15,727 bases of DNA from Candidatus Neomicrothrix sp. UBA881 (GCA_002294285.1 DBFL01000003.1:20335-36061); one strand, 5' to 3'. Numbered from the stretch's first letter, positions 1 through 8,198 are shown. Notes: a model not told the origin generated them from the sequence alone. Made by a program: numbers and translations.

Positions 1-1
1 A

Positions 2-277
2 ACCAATGAACAAGTAGTTTCGACGCGACCAAATAGACGTAAAGTACGCGAAGGTTTGGTTGTTTCTGTAGCTCAAGAAAAAACTGCTGTTGTTGAAACA
101 GTTGACAGAGTTCGTCATCGCAGATATGGGAAAACAGTTCAGCGCACCAAAAAGCTCCAAACACATGATGAAGAGAATCAGTTAAATATTGGAGACCGCG
201 TAAGAATTCAAGAAACCAGACCCCTATCAAAGACAAAGCGCTGGAGGCTCGTCGAAATCTTAGAGAGGGCCAAGTAA
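2..277 (+). CDS. rpsQ: 30S ribosomal protein S17, 5' end outside the window
   Basis: S17 is a small OB-fold protein that binds 16S rRNA early in 30S assembly. The frame is open from position 2 with no ATG or GTG before the conserved RRKVREG motif. The first possible start, TTG at 56, would cut that motif off, so the real start is probably upstream of the window and the gene is partial here. The middle ([15 protein letters not shown]) and the C-terminus ([16 protein letters not shown]) are typical S17. The TAA stop overlaps the ATG of rplN by one base (TAATG), indicating translational coupling. The family assignment is secure; only the start is unresolved. Confidence 0.93.
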   Translation, partial: TNEQVVSTRPNRRKVREGLVVSVAQEKTAVVETVDRVRHRRYGKTVQRTKKLQTHDEENQLNIGDRVRIQETRPLSKTKRWRLVEILERAK

Positions 278-645
278 TGATACAACAGGAAACTCGACTG
301 AGGGTTGCTGATAATTCGGGAGCACGCGAGGTTTTGTGCATAAAGGTCCTAGGTGGAACTAGGCGTAGGTATGCCTCTGTTGGAGATGTTTTTACAGCAA
401 CTGTTAAAGATGCAAATCCCGGTGCTGCAGTTAAGAAAGGTGAAGTTGTTAAGTGCGTGGTTGTACGAACTTCAAAGGAATGTCGACGTTCAGATGGTTC
501 ATACATACGTTTTGATGAAAATGCCGCGGTTCTAATAGATGATCAAAATCAGCCAAGAGGAACACGTATTTTTGGTCCGGTAGGTAGGGAATTAAGAGAG
601 AAAAAATTCATGAGAATAGTTTCTTTAGCTCCGGAGGTGATTTAA
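277..645 (+). CDS. rplN: 50S ribosomal protein L14
   Basis: L14 is a beta-barrel protein on the subunit-interface side of the 50S, next to L19. The 122 residues match the usual family length exactly. Conserved features seen are the N-terminal VADNSGA motif, the central CVVVRTSKE strand and the C-terminal [12 protein letters not shown] segment. The ATG overlaps the rpsQ stop. The end of the gene carries the GGAGGTGA Shine-Dalgarno at 633-640 that serves the next gene. Nothing unusual. Confidence 0.97.
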   Translation: MIQQETRLRVADNSGAREVLCIKVLGGTRRRYASVGDVFTATVKDANPGAAVKKGEVVKCVVVRTSKECRRSDGSYIRFDENAAVLIDDQNQPRGTRIFGPVGRELREKKFMRIVSLAPEVI

Positions 646-960
646 GTGCGAATAAAAAAAGGTGATCAAGTAAGAGTTTTAGCTGGTAAAGACAAAGGTC
701 GCGAAGGTGAAATTAGTCGTGTGATACCTCAACGCAATGCAGTCATCATTGAGGGAGTAAATGAGGTCAAAAGACATCAAAAAGCTACATCTGAAACGAT
801 GCAGGGTGGGATCATTGACAAGACTATGCCTATAGATGTTTCAAATGTGGCGATTTTAAGTCCATCTGATGGAAAACCGACCCGAGTTGGTTATCGATTT
901 AGTGATTCAGGTGAAAAAATAAGAGTTTGTAAACGAACGGGAGTTGATCTAGATGGTTGA
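646..960 (+). CDS. rplX: 50S ribosomal protein L24
   Basis: L24 nucleates 50S assembly by binding the 5' domain of 23S rRNA. The 104-residue protein begins with a KOW motif ([13 protein letters not shown], about residues 6-18) and ends with the typical RVGYRF segment followed by KIRVCKRTG. The start is GTG directly after the rplN TAA, behind the strong Shine-Dalgarno GGAGGTGA (633-640). The last eight bases overlap the start of rplE. Length and motifs are normal for the family. Confidence 0.97.
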   Translation: MRIKKGDQVRVLAGKDKGREGEISRVIPQRNAVIIEGVNEVKRHQKATSETMQGGIIDKTMPIDVSNVAILSPSDGKPTRVGYRFSDSGEKIRVCKRTGVDLDG

Positions 961-1519
961 AAGTAAAACTCCTTTAGGTCTTCGTCAACGATATGACACT
1001 GAAGTGCGTGCTGCACTTAAAGAGGAACTTGGATTGTCGAACATAATGCAAGTTCCAAAGTTGGTAAAAATTGTTGTCAACATGGGTGTAGGAGAAGCAG
1101 CTCAACAGTCAAAGTTGATTGATGGAGCATTGGCTGATCTGGAACTAATTACAGGCCAAAAACCTATAGTCACAAAAGCAAAAACTTCTATTTCAAATTT
1201 TCGTCTTCGTGAAGGGCAAGCTATCGGAGCCAAGGCAACACTTAGAGGAAATAGGATGTATGAGTTTTTAGATCGACTTATGAATCTCGCTATACCAAGA
1301 GTCCGTGATTTTAGAGGTTGCAGTTTGAAGTCTTTTGATGGCAAAGGCAATTACACATTGGGCGTAACTGAACAACTTATTTTCCCAGAAATCGATTATG
1401 ACAAAATTGACCGAGTGCGAGGTATGGATATAACTATCGTTACCTCAGCATCTGATGATAAGGATGGGAGAGCTTTACTTACAGCTCTTGGTTTCCCATT
1501 CCGAGTGGAGGCTTCCTAG
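953..1519 (+). CDS. rplE: 50S ribosomal protein L5
   Basis: L5 binds 5S rRNA in the central protuberance and contacts the P-site tRNA elbow. The 188 residues include the N-terminal helix ([17 protein letters not shown]), the VVNMGVGEA strand, [15 protein letters not shown] and the [14 protein letters not shown] signature. The ATG lies inside the end of rplX (8-nt overlap), so it is probably coupled to it. The TAG stop shares its last base with the GTG start of the S14 gene. A standard, complete copy. Confidence 0.97.
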   Translation: MVESKTPLGLRQRYDTEVRAALKEELGLSNIMQVPKLVKIVVNMGVGEAAQQSKLIDGALADLELITGQKPIVTKAKTSISNFRLREGQAIGAKATLRGNRMYEFLDRLMNLAIPRVRDFRGCSLKSFDGKGNYTLGVTEQLIFPEIDYDKIDRVRGMDITIVTSASDDKDGRALLTALGFPFRVEAS

Positions 1520-1704
1520 TGGCTAAAAAAGCTTTAGTGAACAAACAAAAGAAAACACCGAAATTTAAAGTTCGGGCTTATACAAGGTGTGGGCGATGCG
1601 GAAGGCCGCGTTCTGTATATCGAGATTTTGGTCTTTGTCGCGTATGTCTACGCGAAATGGCATTAGCAGGTGAGATACCTGGTTTAACAAAATCGAGTTG
1701 GTGA
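1519..1704 (+). CDS. rpsN: 30S ribosomal protein S14, short zinc-ribbon (type Z)
   Basis: S14 sits in the head of the 30S subunit and is added late in assembly. At 61 residues this is the short form, with the four zinc-ligand cysteines intact (C24xxC27 and C40xxC43). The longer zinc-free paralog is not in this window. The C-terminus ([19 protein letters not shown] ending) is typical. The start is GTG, overlapping the rplE stop by one base. Some databases call this form rpsZ. The downstream GAGAGGAGGG (1703-1712) is the ribosome binding site for rpsH. Confidence 0.96.
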   Translation: MAKKALVNKQKKTPKFKVRAYTRCGRCGRPRSVYRDFGLCRVCLREMALAGEIPGLTKSSW

Positions 1705-1717
1705 GAGGAGGGCAACA

Positions 1718-2122
1718 ATGACAATGACAGATCCAGTAGCGGACATGCTTACTCGTATACGTAACGCCAATCAAGCAATGCATGAAGGAGTTGTTATGCC
1801 TTCATCAAAACAAAAAATTGCTCTTGCTGACCTCTTAAAAGAAGAAGGATATATTGCAGATTTTGATGTAAGTGCATCGGAGAAGTCAACCGGTGATGTT
1901 TTGTCCATAACAATGAAATACACCGATTCACGAGAACGCGTTATAAGCGGGTTAAGAAGAGTGTCTAAACCAGGATTAAGGGTTTACACCAAATCAGATA
2001 AAATACCCCGTGTCCTTGGAGGATTGGGTGTGGCCGTAGTGAGTACCAGTAAAGGGCTCATGAGTGATAGAGAGGCTCGTCGCCGTCGTATGGGTGGCGA
2101 AGTTCTCTGTTACGTCTGGTAG
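1718..2122 (+). CDS. rpsH: 30S ribosomal protein S8
   Basis: S8 binds helix 21 of 16S rRNA in the 30S platform. In E. coli it also represses its own operon; I could not identify such a binding site here. The 134-residue protein opens with [14 protein letters not shown] and ends with the conserved [15 protein letters not shown] and GGEVLCYVW. The ATG at 1718 is best placed relative to the strong GAGAGGAGGG. An in-frame ATG two codons later is a possible alternative. Normal length. Confidence 0.97.
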   Translation: MTMTDPVADMLTRIRNANQAMHEGVVMPSSKQKIALADLLKEEGYIADFDVSASEKSTGDVLSITMKYTDSRERVISGLRRVSKPGLRVYTKSDKIPRVLGGLGVAVVSTSKGLMSDREARRRRMGGEVLCYVW

Positions 2123-2135
2123 AAGAGGAGGGGCT

Positions 2136-2675
2136 ATGTCGAGAATCGGAAAAGAGCCAATTTCTGTCCCAAGTGATGTACAGGTTTCTATTGAAGGTAG
2201 AAATGTTGGAGTTTCAGGTCCAAAAGGATCTTTGGATTTAGATGTACCAGGTGAAATAGAAGTTCGTCAAGAGGATGACATGATTTTAGTCGAGAGGCCT
2301 AATGATGATCGAAAGAACAAGGCTTTACATGGGCTCACTAGATCTTTGGTTAACAACATGGTAATAGGTGTTTCTGAAGGGTTCAAAAAGGAACTTGAGA
2401 TCGTGGGAGTTGGTTATCGTGCAGCAGAAAAAGGCAGCAATGGCCTTGAATTGCAGCTTGGTTTCAGCCACCCTGTTGAAGTGAAAGCTCCTGAAGGAAT
2501 AACTTTTGAGGTTCCTGAACCTACTCGGATAATTGTCTCAGGAATCAATAAAGAAGTTGTAGGTCAGGTAGCTGCGGATATTAGAAGCTACAGAAAACCT
2601 GAACCATATAAAGGAAAAGGTATTAGATATGCGGGTGAGCATGTCGCCCGTAAAGCCGGAAAGGCGGCGAAGTGA
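2136..2675 (+). CDS. rplF: 50S ribosomal protein L6
   Basis: L6 lies at the base of the L7/L12 stalk near the factor-binding site and has two duplicated alpha/beta domains. I chose the ATG at 2136, which gives 179 residues starting MSRIGKEPI. It follows an AGAGGAGGGG Shine-Dalgarno (about 2125-2134) just after the rpsH stop. An in-frame upstream start at 2064 would overlap rpsH and add non-family residues. Family signatures include the second-domain GVGYRA segment and [14 protein letters not shown] near the C-terminus. The stop overlaps the rplR GTG by four bases. Confidence 0.97.
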   Translation: MSRIGKEPISVPSDVQVSIEGRNVGVSGPKGSLDLDVPGEIEVRQEDDMILVERPNDDRKNKALHGLTRSLVNNMVIGVSEGFKKELEIVGVGYRAAEKGSNGLELQLGFSHPVEVKAPEGITFEVPEPTRIIVSGINKEVVGQVAADIRSYRKPEPYKGKGIRYAGEHVARKAGKAAK

Positions 2676-3031
2676 GTATTCAATCTGACAGACGTGCTGG
2701 TCGCCATCGACGACATAGACGAATACGTAAATCAGTTTTTGGAACGGAAAACCGTCCTAGGTTGGTTGTGTTCAGGTCAAGTAAACATATATCCGTACAA
2801 TTGGTTAATGATGAGGATGGTGTGACCTTGGTTTCTGCTTCTACACAACAAGACGGCGTTGCAAGTGGAATTCGAGGTATTGATGCAGCAGCAGAAGTTG
2901 GGCGTCAAATTGCAAATCGAGCAACCCAAGCTGGTATTAAAAAGGTAGTTTTTGATCGCGCTGGTTATCGTTATCACGGTCGTGTAGCCGCTTTAGCAGA
3001 TGCCGCTAGAAAAGAAGGATTGGAGTTCTGA
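2672..3031 (+). CDS. rplR: 50S ribosomal protein L18
   Basis: L18 binds 5S rRNA together with L5 in the central protuberance. The protein has 119 residues with a basic N-terminus, then [13 protein letters not shown] and the C-terminal [20 protein letters not shown], which is the most conserved part of the family. The start codon is GTG within the GTGA overlap with rplF. The TGA stop overlaps the rpsE ATG by one base (TGATG). A complete and ordinary copy. Confidence 0.97.
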   Translation: MSIQSDRRAGRHRRHRRIRKSVFGTENRPRLVVFRSSKHISVQLVNDEDGVTLVSASTQQDGVASGIRGIDAAAEVGRQIANRATQAGIKKVVFDRAGYRYHGRVAALADAARKEGLEF

Positions 3032-3630
3032 TGAGTGTTGAAACATCAAACGAAACGATTCCTTTGAGAGAGTCGCGAGTAGTTCATATTAATCGTGTTG
3101 CTAAGGTCGTAAAGGGTGGTAGACGTTTCTCATTTACAGCACTTGTTGTTATTGGAGACGGAGCTGGTCGAGTTGGTCTTGGATATGGAAAAGCAAAAGA
3201 GGTGCCCTTAGCGATTCAAAAAGGCACGGAGGAAGCTAAAAGAAATGTTTTTTCCGTTCCGATGGCGGGAACTACCATTATTCACACTATTGAGGGAGTT
3301 ATGGGTGCAGGTCGCGTTCTATTGCAGCCGGCAGCTCCTGGAACTGGTGTAATAGCAGGAGGAGCAGCTCGTGCTGTTTTGGAAGAAGCTGGTATACAAG
3401 ATGTTTTGTGTAAGTCTTTAGGTTCAGCGAATCATATTAATGTTGCTAGAGCTACTATTGAAGGTCTTAAAGGTCTTCGGCGACCAGATGAAATTGCAGC
3501 TATGAGAGGAATCTCTGCTGAAGATTTTGTTCCAAAAGCTCTTTTAGATTCGTATCAAAGATCTGAGGCAGGAATAGGAAAACCTGAAATTTCAGACACG
3601 GATACTTTGGAGAACAATGATGAACGATAA
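3031..3630 (+). CDS. rpsE: 30S ribosomal protein S5
   Basis: S5 is at the mRNA entry and decoding region of the 30S and affects translational accuracy. The 199-residue protein has the N-terminal double-stranded-RNA-binding-like fold ([16 protein letters not shown], then [14 protein letters not shown]) and the C-terminal domain ([19 protein letters not shown], then [15 protein letters not shown]). Its last 25 or so residues are an acidic, low-conservation tail. The ATG overlaps the rplR stop and the end overlaps rpmD by 14 nt. Confidence 0.97.
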   Translation: MSVETSNETIPLRESRVVHINRVAKVVKGGRRFSFTALVVIGDGAGRVGLGYGKAKEVPLAIQKGTEEAKRNVFSVPMAGTTIIHTIEGVMGAGRVLLQPAAPGTGVIAGGAARAVLEEAGIQDVLCKSLGSANHINVARATIEGLKGLRRPDEIAAMRGISAEDFVPKALLDSYQRSEAGIGKPEISDTDTLENNDER

Positions 3631-3817
3631 TGGTGGCTCTCAGTTAAGTGTAAAACAAACGAGATCTTGTATAGGAATAAAACCTAAGCAACGTGGAACT
3701 TTAAGGGCTTTGGGATTAGGTCGTATAGGTAGAGTTAATACTCTTCCGGATAGACCTGAAATAAGAGGAATGATAGCTCGAGTGCCTCATTTAGTAGAGG
3801 TACAGGAGGTTAATTGA
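3617..3817 (+). CDS. rpmD: 50S ribosomal protein L30
   Basis: L30 is a small 23S rRNA-binding protein. The 66 residues contain the family core ([19 protein letters not shown], then [14 protein letters not shown]). There are two adjacent in-frame ATG codons, at 3617 and 3620, either of which could be used. TTGGAGAA (3606-3613) just upstream gives a ribosome binding site that suits both. The N-terminal residues up to about position 10 are not conserved. The gene ends two bases before rplO. Confidence 0.95.
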   Translation: MMNDNGGSQLSVKQTRSCIGIKPKQRGTLRALGLGRIGRVNTLPDRPEIRGMIARVPHLVEVQEVN

Positions 3818-3818
3818 T

Positions 3819-4304
3819 ATGAAAGTCCATGATCTGTCTCCAGCGCCTGGATCGCGACGTCGTGCAAAACGAGTGGCTAGAGGTATTGCTGGTAAAGGAG
3901 GCAAAACCGCAGGTCGCGGTATGAAAGGTCAAAAAGCTCGTAATAAAGTTCCTGCAGGATTTGAAGGTGGTCAGATGCCTTTCGCTCAAAGAATTCCTAA
4001 ATTAAAAGGTTTCAATAATCCTTTTAGAGTTGAGTATCAGGCTGTCAACTTGGACACTATTGAAGAATCTGGACTTACGGAAATTACACCTGAGACTTTG
4101 TATGATCGAGGACTAATTTCTAAAAAAGCTTTAGTTAAAGTGCTTGGCAGGGGAGAAATTAAACGTGCTGTGAACGTTCGTACACATGCAATTTCTGCTT
4201 CAGCAGAGTCAGCTATAACCAGTGCGGGTGGCTCTGTGGAGAAATTAGATCTACCATTCTCTATAAGACCAGCCGCAAAGGGAAATGCCTTAACAAATCG
4301 ATGA
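3819..4304 (+). CDS. rplO: 50S ribosomal protein L15
   Basis: L15 is a 23S rRNA-binding protein needed late in 50S assembly. The first 55 or so residues form the typical basic, glycine-rich extended arm (RRRAKRVARGIAGKGGKTA, then GRGMKGQKAR). The globular part follows, with GFEGGQMPF and KLKGFNNPF. Total length is 161 residues, slightly above the usual size of about 145. The ATG follows a strong AGGAGGT (3804-3810). A 42-nt gap separates it from secY, the largest gap in the spc block up to this point. Confidence 0.96.
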   Translation: MKVHDLSPAPGSRRRAKRVARGIAGKGGKTAGRGMKGQKARNKVPAGFEGGQMPFAQRIPKLKGFNNPFRVEYQAVNLDTIEESGLTEITPETLYDRGLISKKALVKVLGRGEIKRAVNVRTHAISASAESAITSAGGSVEKLDLPFSIRPAAKGNALTNR

Positions 4305-4346
4305 TGTTTACTTCGGAAAATAAATTAGTAATGAACGGAGAAGTCC

Positions 4347-5675
4347 TTGCTTAAGAGCATGTTAAATATGTTCCGTGTAGGAGATTTAAGGAAGAGGATA
4401 TTATTCACTCTTTTGATGATTCTCTTATATAGGATTGGTGCCTTTGTTCCAGCGCCAGGTATTGACGTTGAACAGGTGCAACTTTTGAGAGATAGGGCAA
4501 ATCAAGGTGGAGTTTTAGCTTTTTTGCAACTTTTTTCAGGAGGGTCATTAACTAGCTTTGCTGTTTTTGCTCTAGGAGTGATGCCGTATATCACTGCCTC
4601 CATCATCATGCAGGTTCTAGGTGTTGTCGTACCTCGAATAGAGCAGTGGCAGCAGCAAGGTGCGGTTGGTCAAAGAAAAATTACCCAATGGACAAGATAC
4701 ATGACAGTAATGATTGCAGTCATCCAAGCTACAAGTTTCGCCTTCTTGTTTAACGACAGTGGTAACTCAATAAGCGGGTCTTCTGGTGCGAATCTTTTAC
4801 CTAATTTTCATATAGGGACAGTAAGTGTCGTGGTTTTAACATTAACTGCAGGTACAGCTCTTCTCATGTGGATGGGAGAGCTCATTACGCAAAAAGGCAT
4901 TGGTAATGGGATGTCTCTGCTGATAATGATTTCAATTATTAGTAGCTTCCCGGCTCAAGGATCTCTTATACATGCAGAAAATGGCACAGTTGCTCTAATT
5001 GTTGTCCTTGCTGTATTAATAGCGATTATCACGGTAGTGGTATTTGTTGAACAGGGTCAACGCCGTATACCAGTTCAGTTTGCGAAACGAGTTGTAGGAC
5101 GTCGAATGTATGGAGGACAAAATACTTATATACCGCTTAAGGTCAACCAATCAGGAGTTATACCGATAATCTTTGCGTCATCAATTCTCTACTTGCCTGT
5201 GCTCATAGCTGCAGCTTTACCTTGGGATGGTTTTAGAAGTTGGGTGGATAATAATCTTGCCCAGCCTGATAATGTTTTCTATTTTGCGATAACAGGTCTA
5301 CTAGTAGTTGGTTTTGCATACTTCTATACGGCTATAACTTTTGATCCTGTTCGTCAGGCAGACACGATTAGAAAGCAAGGTGGTTTCGTGCCTGGTATTC
5401 GACCGGGATACCAAACTGAAAGATATTTGGCAAAAATTTTGTCGCGCATCACTCTTCCAGGAGCTTTATTTTTGGCAGCGGTAGCTCTTATTCCATCAAT
5501 ACTAATAAATGTATTTCTGGATACGACTTCAGGCGTTGGCTCTTCTTCTTCTGGAGCGAGTGGTTTCGGCTTTGTCGGTATCTCTATATTGATTGCTTCG
5601 GGTGTTGCTTTAGAAACAATGAAGCAAGTTGATTCTCAATTGACAATGAGAAATTATGAGGGTTTCTTGAAGTAG
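4347..5675 (+). CDS. secY: Protein translocase subunit SecY
   Basis: SecY is the channel of the Sec translocon in the cytoplasmic membrane. The 442-residue protein is strongly hydrophobic with about ten predicted membrane spans. Recognisable parts are RILFTLLMILLYRIGAFVP (TM1 region), GVMPYITASIIMQ (TM2) and the cytoplasmic loop motifs VFVEQGQRRIPVQ and GFVPGIRPG. The chosen start is TTG at 4347, 6 nt after GGAG (4337-4340). It gives an N-terminus (MLKSMLNMFRVGDLRKRI) that matches actinobacterial SecY; the internal ATG at 4359 would shorten it. Linked downstream to adk as in many bacteria. Confidence 0.97.
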   Translation: MLKSMLNMFRVGDLRKRILFTLLMILLYRIGAFVPAPGIDVEQVQLLRDRANQGGVLAFLQLFSGGSLTSFAVFALGVMPYITASIIMQVLGVVVPRIEQWQQQGAVGQRKITQWTRYMTVMIAVIQATSFAFLFNDSGNSISGSSGANLLPNFHIGTVSVVVLTLTAGTALLMWMGELITQKGIGNGMSLLIMISIISSFPAQGSLIHAENGTVALIVVLAVLIAIITVVVFVEQGQRRIPVQFAKRVVGRRMYGGQNTYIPLKVNQSGVIPIIFASSILYLPVLIAAALPWDGFRSWVDNNLAQPDNVFYFAITGLLVVGFAYFYTAITFDPVRQADTIRKQGGFVPGIRPGYQTERYLAKILSRITLPGALFLAAVALIPSILINVFLDTTSGVGSSSSGASGFGFVGISILIASGVALETMKQVDSQLTMRNYEGFLK

Positions 5676-5696
5676 AGATTGCTTCAGGAATAGAAA

Positions 5697-6275
5697 ATGA
5701 AAAAATTGCGTATAGTAATTCTTGGTCGACAAGGATCTGGTAAAGGAACTCAGTGTTTAAGACTAGCTGAGTTGTATGGGGTAATTCATATTTCCACAGG
5801 AGATATGTTGCGTTCAGCTGTTGAATCTCAGAGTGAATTAGGCAAGAAAGCGAAAGAGATTATGGATGCAGGTGATCTTGTATCTGACGAAATAATTAAT
5901 GCAATTGTTTCTGAGCGTATTGAAAAGAAGGATGTTTCAGAAAATGGATTTGTTTTAGATGGGTATCCTCGAACTGCATCTCAAGCCCAAGCTCTGGAAG
6001 GAGAGCTGCTTGCTAAGGGTTTGAAATTAGATCTTGCTCTAAATCTAGAAGTACCAGTTGAGGAAGTAACTCAAAGGATGTTGGACAGGTCTAGAGCAGA
6101 CGACACAGAAGAGGCTATAAAACGCCGACTTGAGATTTACGAAAATGAGACCACTCCACTTCTAAAATGGTTTGAGGATCGAAATAATTTGCTTGTTGTT
6201 GATGGATTAGGCCCTGAAGATGAGGTTTTTTCTCGTTTAACAGATGTTATTGACGGAGTAATTCGTGAAAATTGA
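5697..6275 (+). CDS. adk: Adenylate kinase, short-LID form
   Basis: Adenylate kinase catalyses ATP + AMP = 2 ADP in the cytosol. The 192 residues show the P-loop (GRQGSGKGTQ, residues about 9-18), the AMP-binding HISTGDMLR segment and the GFVLDGYPRT motif. The LID is short (DRSRADDTEE, then RRL) with no zinc-binding insertion, as in Actinobacteria. The P-loop has GRQGSGKGT where GPPGAGKGT is more usual; the catalytic Lys is kept. AGGAAT about eight bases upstream is a moderate ribosome binding site. No map gene follows. Confidence 0.96.
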   Translation: MKKLRIVILGRQGSGKGTQCLRLAELYGVIHISTGDMLRSAVESQSELGKKAKEIMDAGDLVSDEIINAIVSERIEKKDVSENGFVLDGYPRTASQAQALEGELLAKGLKLDLALNLEVPVEEVTQRMLDRSRADDTEEAIKRRLEIYENETTPLLKWFEDRNNLLVVDGLGPEDEVFSRLTDVIDGVIREN

Positions 6276-6384
6276 ATTAAATTCAGTACCATTTAGGGGT
6301 TGGACGCTTCCTAGCTCGCCGGTAGCGTTATTAGTCGGCTCTTTACTGTGTTGTTTGGGTGGTAGAGAGCTTTTTGAGTTTTGA
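6265..6384 (+). CDS. Possible 39-codon ORF in the adk-infA gap, function unknown
   Basis: A GTG start inside the last codons of adk opens a 39-residue frame (MKIELNSVPFRGWTLPSSPV, then about 12 hydrophobic residues including a CC pair) that ends with TGA at 6382-6384. It overlaps adk by 11 nt, an arrangement shared by coupled genes in this cluster. There is no clear Shine-Dalgarno and I recognise no family. The hydrophobic stretch at about residues 20-31 is short for a membrane helix. It occupies the place where map often sits, but I cannot align it convincingly to methionine aminopeptidase. It may be chance coding in an intergenic region. Confidence 0.2.
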   Translation: MKIELNSVPFRGWTLPSSPVALLVGSLLCCLGGRELFEF

Positions 6385-6399
6385 TTAGGAATATTTTTT

Positions 6400-6415
6400 A
6401 AGGAGTTTAACCCTG
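6400..6415 (+). promoter_or_regulatory. Shine-Dalgarno and CTG start codon of infA
   Basis: AAGGAG lies at 6400-6405, followed by a 7-nt spacer and then CTG at 6413-6415. An in-frame TAA at 6398-6400 closes the frame just upstream, and no ATG, GTG or TTG exists in frame between it and the ATG at 6443. The CTG is therefore the only start that keeps the conserved first ten residues of IF-1 and uses the strong Shine-Dalgarno. Confidence 0.7.
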
Positions 6416-6640
6416 ACTAAATCTAAAGAAGATGCAATTGTAATGGAAGGAACGGTTCTAGAACCGTTGCCTAATGCTATGTTTCGCGTTGAACTGGAAG
6501 AAAATGGGCACAAGGTTTTGGCCCATATCTCTGGAAAGATGAGAATGCATTACATTCGCATACTTCCTGGTGATCGTGTCCAGGTTGAATTGACTCCTTA
6601 TGATTTGACCCGAGGTCGAATTACTTACAGGTATAAGTAG
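6413..6640 (+). CDS. infA: Translation initiation factor IF-1
   Basis: IF-1 is an OB-fold (S1-like) protein that occupies the 30S A site during initiation. Starting at CTG (6413) gives 75 residues, close to the usual 72-73. The N-terminus reads [15 protein letters not shown], matching the family pattern of a short basic start, then an acidic residue and an I/V-x-x-EGTV strand. The core [20 protein letters not shown], then [17 protein letters not shown] and the ending [11 protein letters not shown] are textbook IF-1. Beginning instead at the ATG at 6443 would give only 65 residues, remove the first beta strand region and leave the AAGGAG too far upstream. The acidic EEN is one residue longer than the usual EN. 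Confidence 0.93.
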   Translation: MTKSKEDAIVMEGTVLEPLPNAMFRVELEENGHKVLAHISGKMRMHYIRILPGDRVQVELTPYDLTRGRITYRYK

Positions 6641-6648
6641 CAGAAATT

Positions 6649-6762
6649 ATGAAAGTAAGAACAAGTGTTAAGAGAATGTGTGAAAAGTGTCGAGTTATTA
6701 GACGTCATGGTCGTGTGCGTGTGATTTGTTCAAATCCACGTCACAAGCAGAGACAGGGTTAA
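6649..6762 (+). CDS. rpmJ: 50S ribosomal protein L36, zinc-ribbon form
   Basis: L36 is the smallest 50S protein and binds 23S rRNA near the factor-binding region. The ORF encodes 37 residues ([19 protein letters not shown], then [18 protein letters not shown]), exactly the common length. The zinc ligands C11, C14, C27 and H32 are all present. The ATG at 6649 is eight bases after the infA stop with only a weak ribosome binding site, so translation is probably coupled. The TAA overlaps the AAGGA that serves rpsM. Confidence 0.96.
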   Translation: MKVRTSVKRMCEKCRVIRRHGRVRVICSNPRHKQRQG

Positions 6763-6771
6763 GGAATAATT

Positions 6772-7149
6772 ATGGCTCGTATTTCAGGTGTTGACATTCC
6801 AAGGGAGAAGCGTGTTGTAGTTTCCCTTACCTATCTGCATGGTATAGGTCGGACTGTTGCAGAAAATATTTGTGAAGCTGCAGGAGTCGATTTTTCTACT
6901 CGAGTAAAAGATCTTAGCGATGATGAAGTTGTAAGAATTCGTACTTTTATTGACGAGCAACTAACAGTAGAGGGTGACCTTCGACGTGAAGTTTCTCAGA
7001 ATATCAAGAGAAAAATGGATATTGGTTGTTATGAAGGAATTCGTCATCGTCGTGGATTGCCAGTAAGAGGGCAGCGCACTCATACGAATGCACGAACTCG
7101 TAAAGGGCCAAAAAAGATAATTGCTAATAAGAAAAAGGTGATGAAGTAA
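6772..7149 (+). CDS. rpsM: 30S ribosomal protein S13
   Basis: S13 is in the 30S head, contacts the 50S through bridges B1a/B1b and touches P-site tRNA with its tail. The 125 residues begin [10 protein letters not shown], carry the helix-two-turn-helix region ([19 protein letters not shown]) and end with the basic tail ([19 protein letters not shown], then a lysine-rich stretch). AAGGA at 6761-6765 is well spaced to the ATG. The TAA overlaps the rpsK ATG by one base. Confidence 0.97.
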   Translation: MARISGVDIPREKRVVVSLTYLHGIGRTVAENICEAAGVDFSTRVKDLSDDEVVRIRTFIDEQLTVEGDLRREVSQNIKRKMDIGCYEGIRHRRGLPVRGQRTHTNARTRKGPKKIIANKKKVMK

Positions 7150-7532
7150 TGGCTACTTCCAGTTCTCGTCGAAGAGAGCGTAAAAATGTGCCGCATGGGG
7201 TCGCACATATAAAAAGTTCATTCAATAACACAATCGTTACTTTCACAGATCGAGCTGGAAATACTCTTGCTTGGGCGTCATCAGGAAATGTTGGGTTTAA
7301 AGGTTCACGTAAATCAACTCCTTTTGCTGCACAGATGGCAGCAGAACAGGCTGCACTTAGAGCAATGGAACACGGAGTAAGAAAAGTCGATGTTGTTGTT
7401 AAGGGCCCTGGATCAGGTCGTGAAACTGCTATAAGAACTATTCAAAACACCGGTATAGAGGTAACAGGGATTAAAGATGTGACGCCTGTTCCACACAATG
7501 GATGTAGACCACCGAAACGAAGGAGGGTCTGA
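7149..7532 (+). CDS. rpsK: 30S ribosomal protein S11
   Basis: S11 forms part of the 30S platform near the Shine-Dalgarno cleft. The 127-residue protein contains [18 protein letters not shown], the [18 protein letters not shown] segment, [13 protein letters not shown] and the highly conserved C-terminus [11 protein letters not shown]. The ATG overlaps the rpsM stop (TAATG) and the TGA overlaps the rpsD ATG (TGATG). A strong AGGAGGG (7521-7527) at the end serves rpsD. Confidence 0.97.
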   Translation: MATSSSRRRERKNVPHGVAHIKSSFNNTIVTFTDRAGNTLAWASSGNVGFKGSRKSTPFAAQMAAEQAALRAMEHGVRKVDVVVKGPGSGRETAIRTIQNTGIEVTGIKDVTPVPHNGCRPPKRRRV

Positions 7533-8149
7533 TGTCTAGGTATACGGGACCTAGAGCTCGAATTTCTCGGCGCTTAGGAACAAATATTTTTGGTACAAAA
7601 GGTGAAGTAATTGCTCTTGATAAGAGACCTTATCCGCCAGGTGACCATGGAAGATCCCGGCGTCGAGGTAACCCTTCGGAGTATTTACTTCAGTTGCAGG
7701 AGAAGCAAAAAGCGAGACTCTCTTATGGTTTGTCTGAAAAGCAGTTTCGTAGCATTTATGCAGAAGCCAGTAGACGCGAAGGCGTGACAGGTGAAAATAT
7801 GCTCAAATTTTTGGAACTTCGTTTAGATAATGCCGTTTATCGAGCAGGAATAGCTGCAACCAGACCACAAGCCAGGCAGCTAGTCAATCATGGCCACTTT
7901 GATGTAAATGGTAAGAGAGTTGATATTCCTAGTTATCGACTTCGTAAAGGCGATGTGGTTAGTCTTCGGGCTAAGGCTAAAAAAATGGTTTTAGTTCAAT
8001 GGAATGTCGATGTACTCGACAGACAAGCACCAGCTTGGCTTCAAGTCGCTGATGATAATCATGAATTCACTGTCATAGATTTACCATCACGCGACCAGAT
8101 AGATATTCCAATACGAGAACAGCTCATTGTTGAGCTTTATAGCAAGTAG
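7532..8149 (+). CDS. rpsD: 30S ribosomal protein S4
   Basis: S4 is a primary 16S rRNA-binding protein at the mRNA entry site. The 205-residue protein has the N-terminal domain (SRYTGPRARISRRLG, then KRPYPPGDHG) and SEYLLQLQEKQKARLSYGL. The S4 RNA-binding domain follows (LELRLDNAVYRAGIAATRPQ, then ARQLVNHGHFDVNGKRVDIP). It lacks N-terminal CxxC zinc ligands, as in Actinobacteria. No second S4-type gene is present. A 49-nt gap follows before rpoA. Confidence 0.97.
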   Translation: MSRYTGPRARISRRLGTNIFGTKGEVIALDKRPYPPGDHGRSRRRGNPSEYLLQLQEKQKARLSYGLSEKQFRSIYAEASRREGVTGENMLKFLELRLDNAVYRAGIAATRPQARQLVNHGHFDVNGKRVDIPSYRLRKGDVVSLRAKAKKMVLVQWNVDVLDRQAPAWLQVADDNHEFTVIDLPSRDQIDIPIREQLIVELYSK

Positions 8150-8155
8150 AGTTTC

Positions 8156-8170
8156 TGGGTTTTAAACCCA
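8156..8170. repeat. Short inverted repeat between rpsD and rpoA
   Basis: TGGGTTTTAAACCCA has perfect 7-base arms around a single central base. As RNA it could form about a 6-bp stem with a tiny loop, just before rpoA in the 49-nt gap. It is not followed by a U-run, so it is not a good terminator. It could be a weak attenuator, an mRNA-processing site or chance. Confidence 0.35.
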
Positions 8171-8198
8171 AATTAAAGTAAAGATAGGGAGAGAAAAA

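Noticed and set aside
1..17. End of rplL29 (rpmC) at the left edge
   Set aside because: Frame 1 stops at 7-9 and frame 3 stops at 15-17, either of which could be the end of L29. With so few codons visible no assignment can be supported.
353..535. 60-codon plus-strand ORF inside rplN
   Set aside because: Out-of-frame shadow of the conserved L14 gene with no ribosome binding site or family pattern.
2064..2135. Upstream extension of rplF
   Set aside because: The in-frame start at 2064 lies inside rpsH and adds residues foreign to L6; ATG 2136 has a strong Shine-Dalgarno and gives the family N-terminus.
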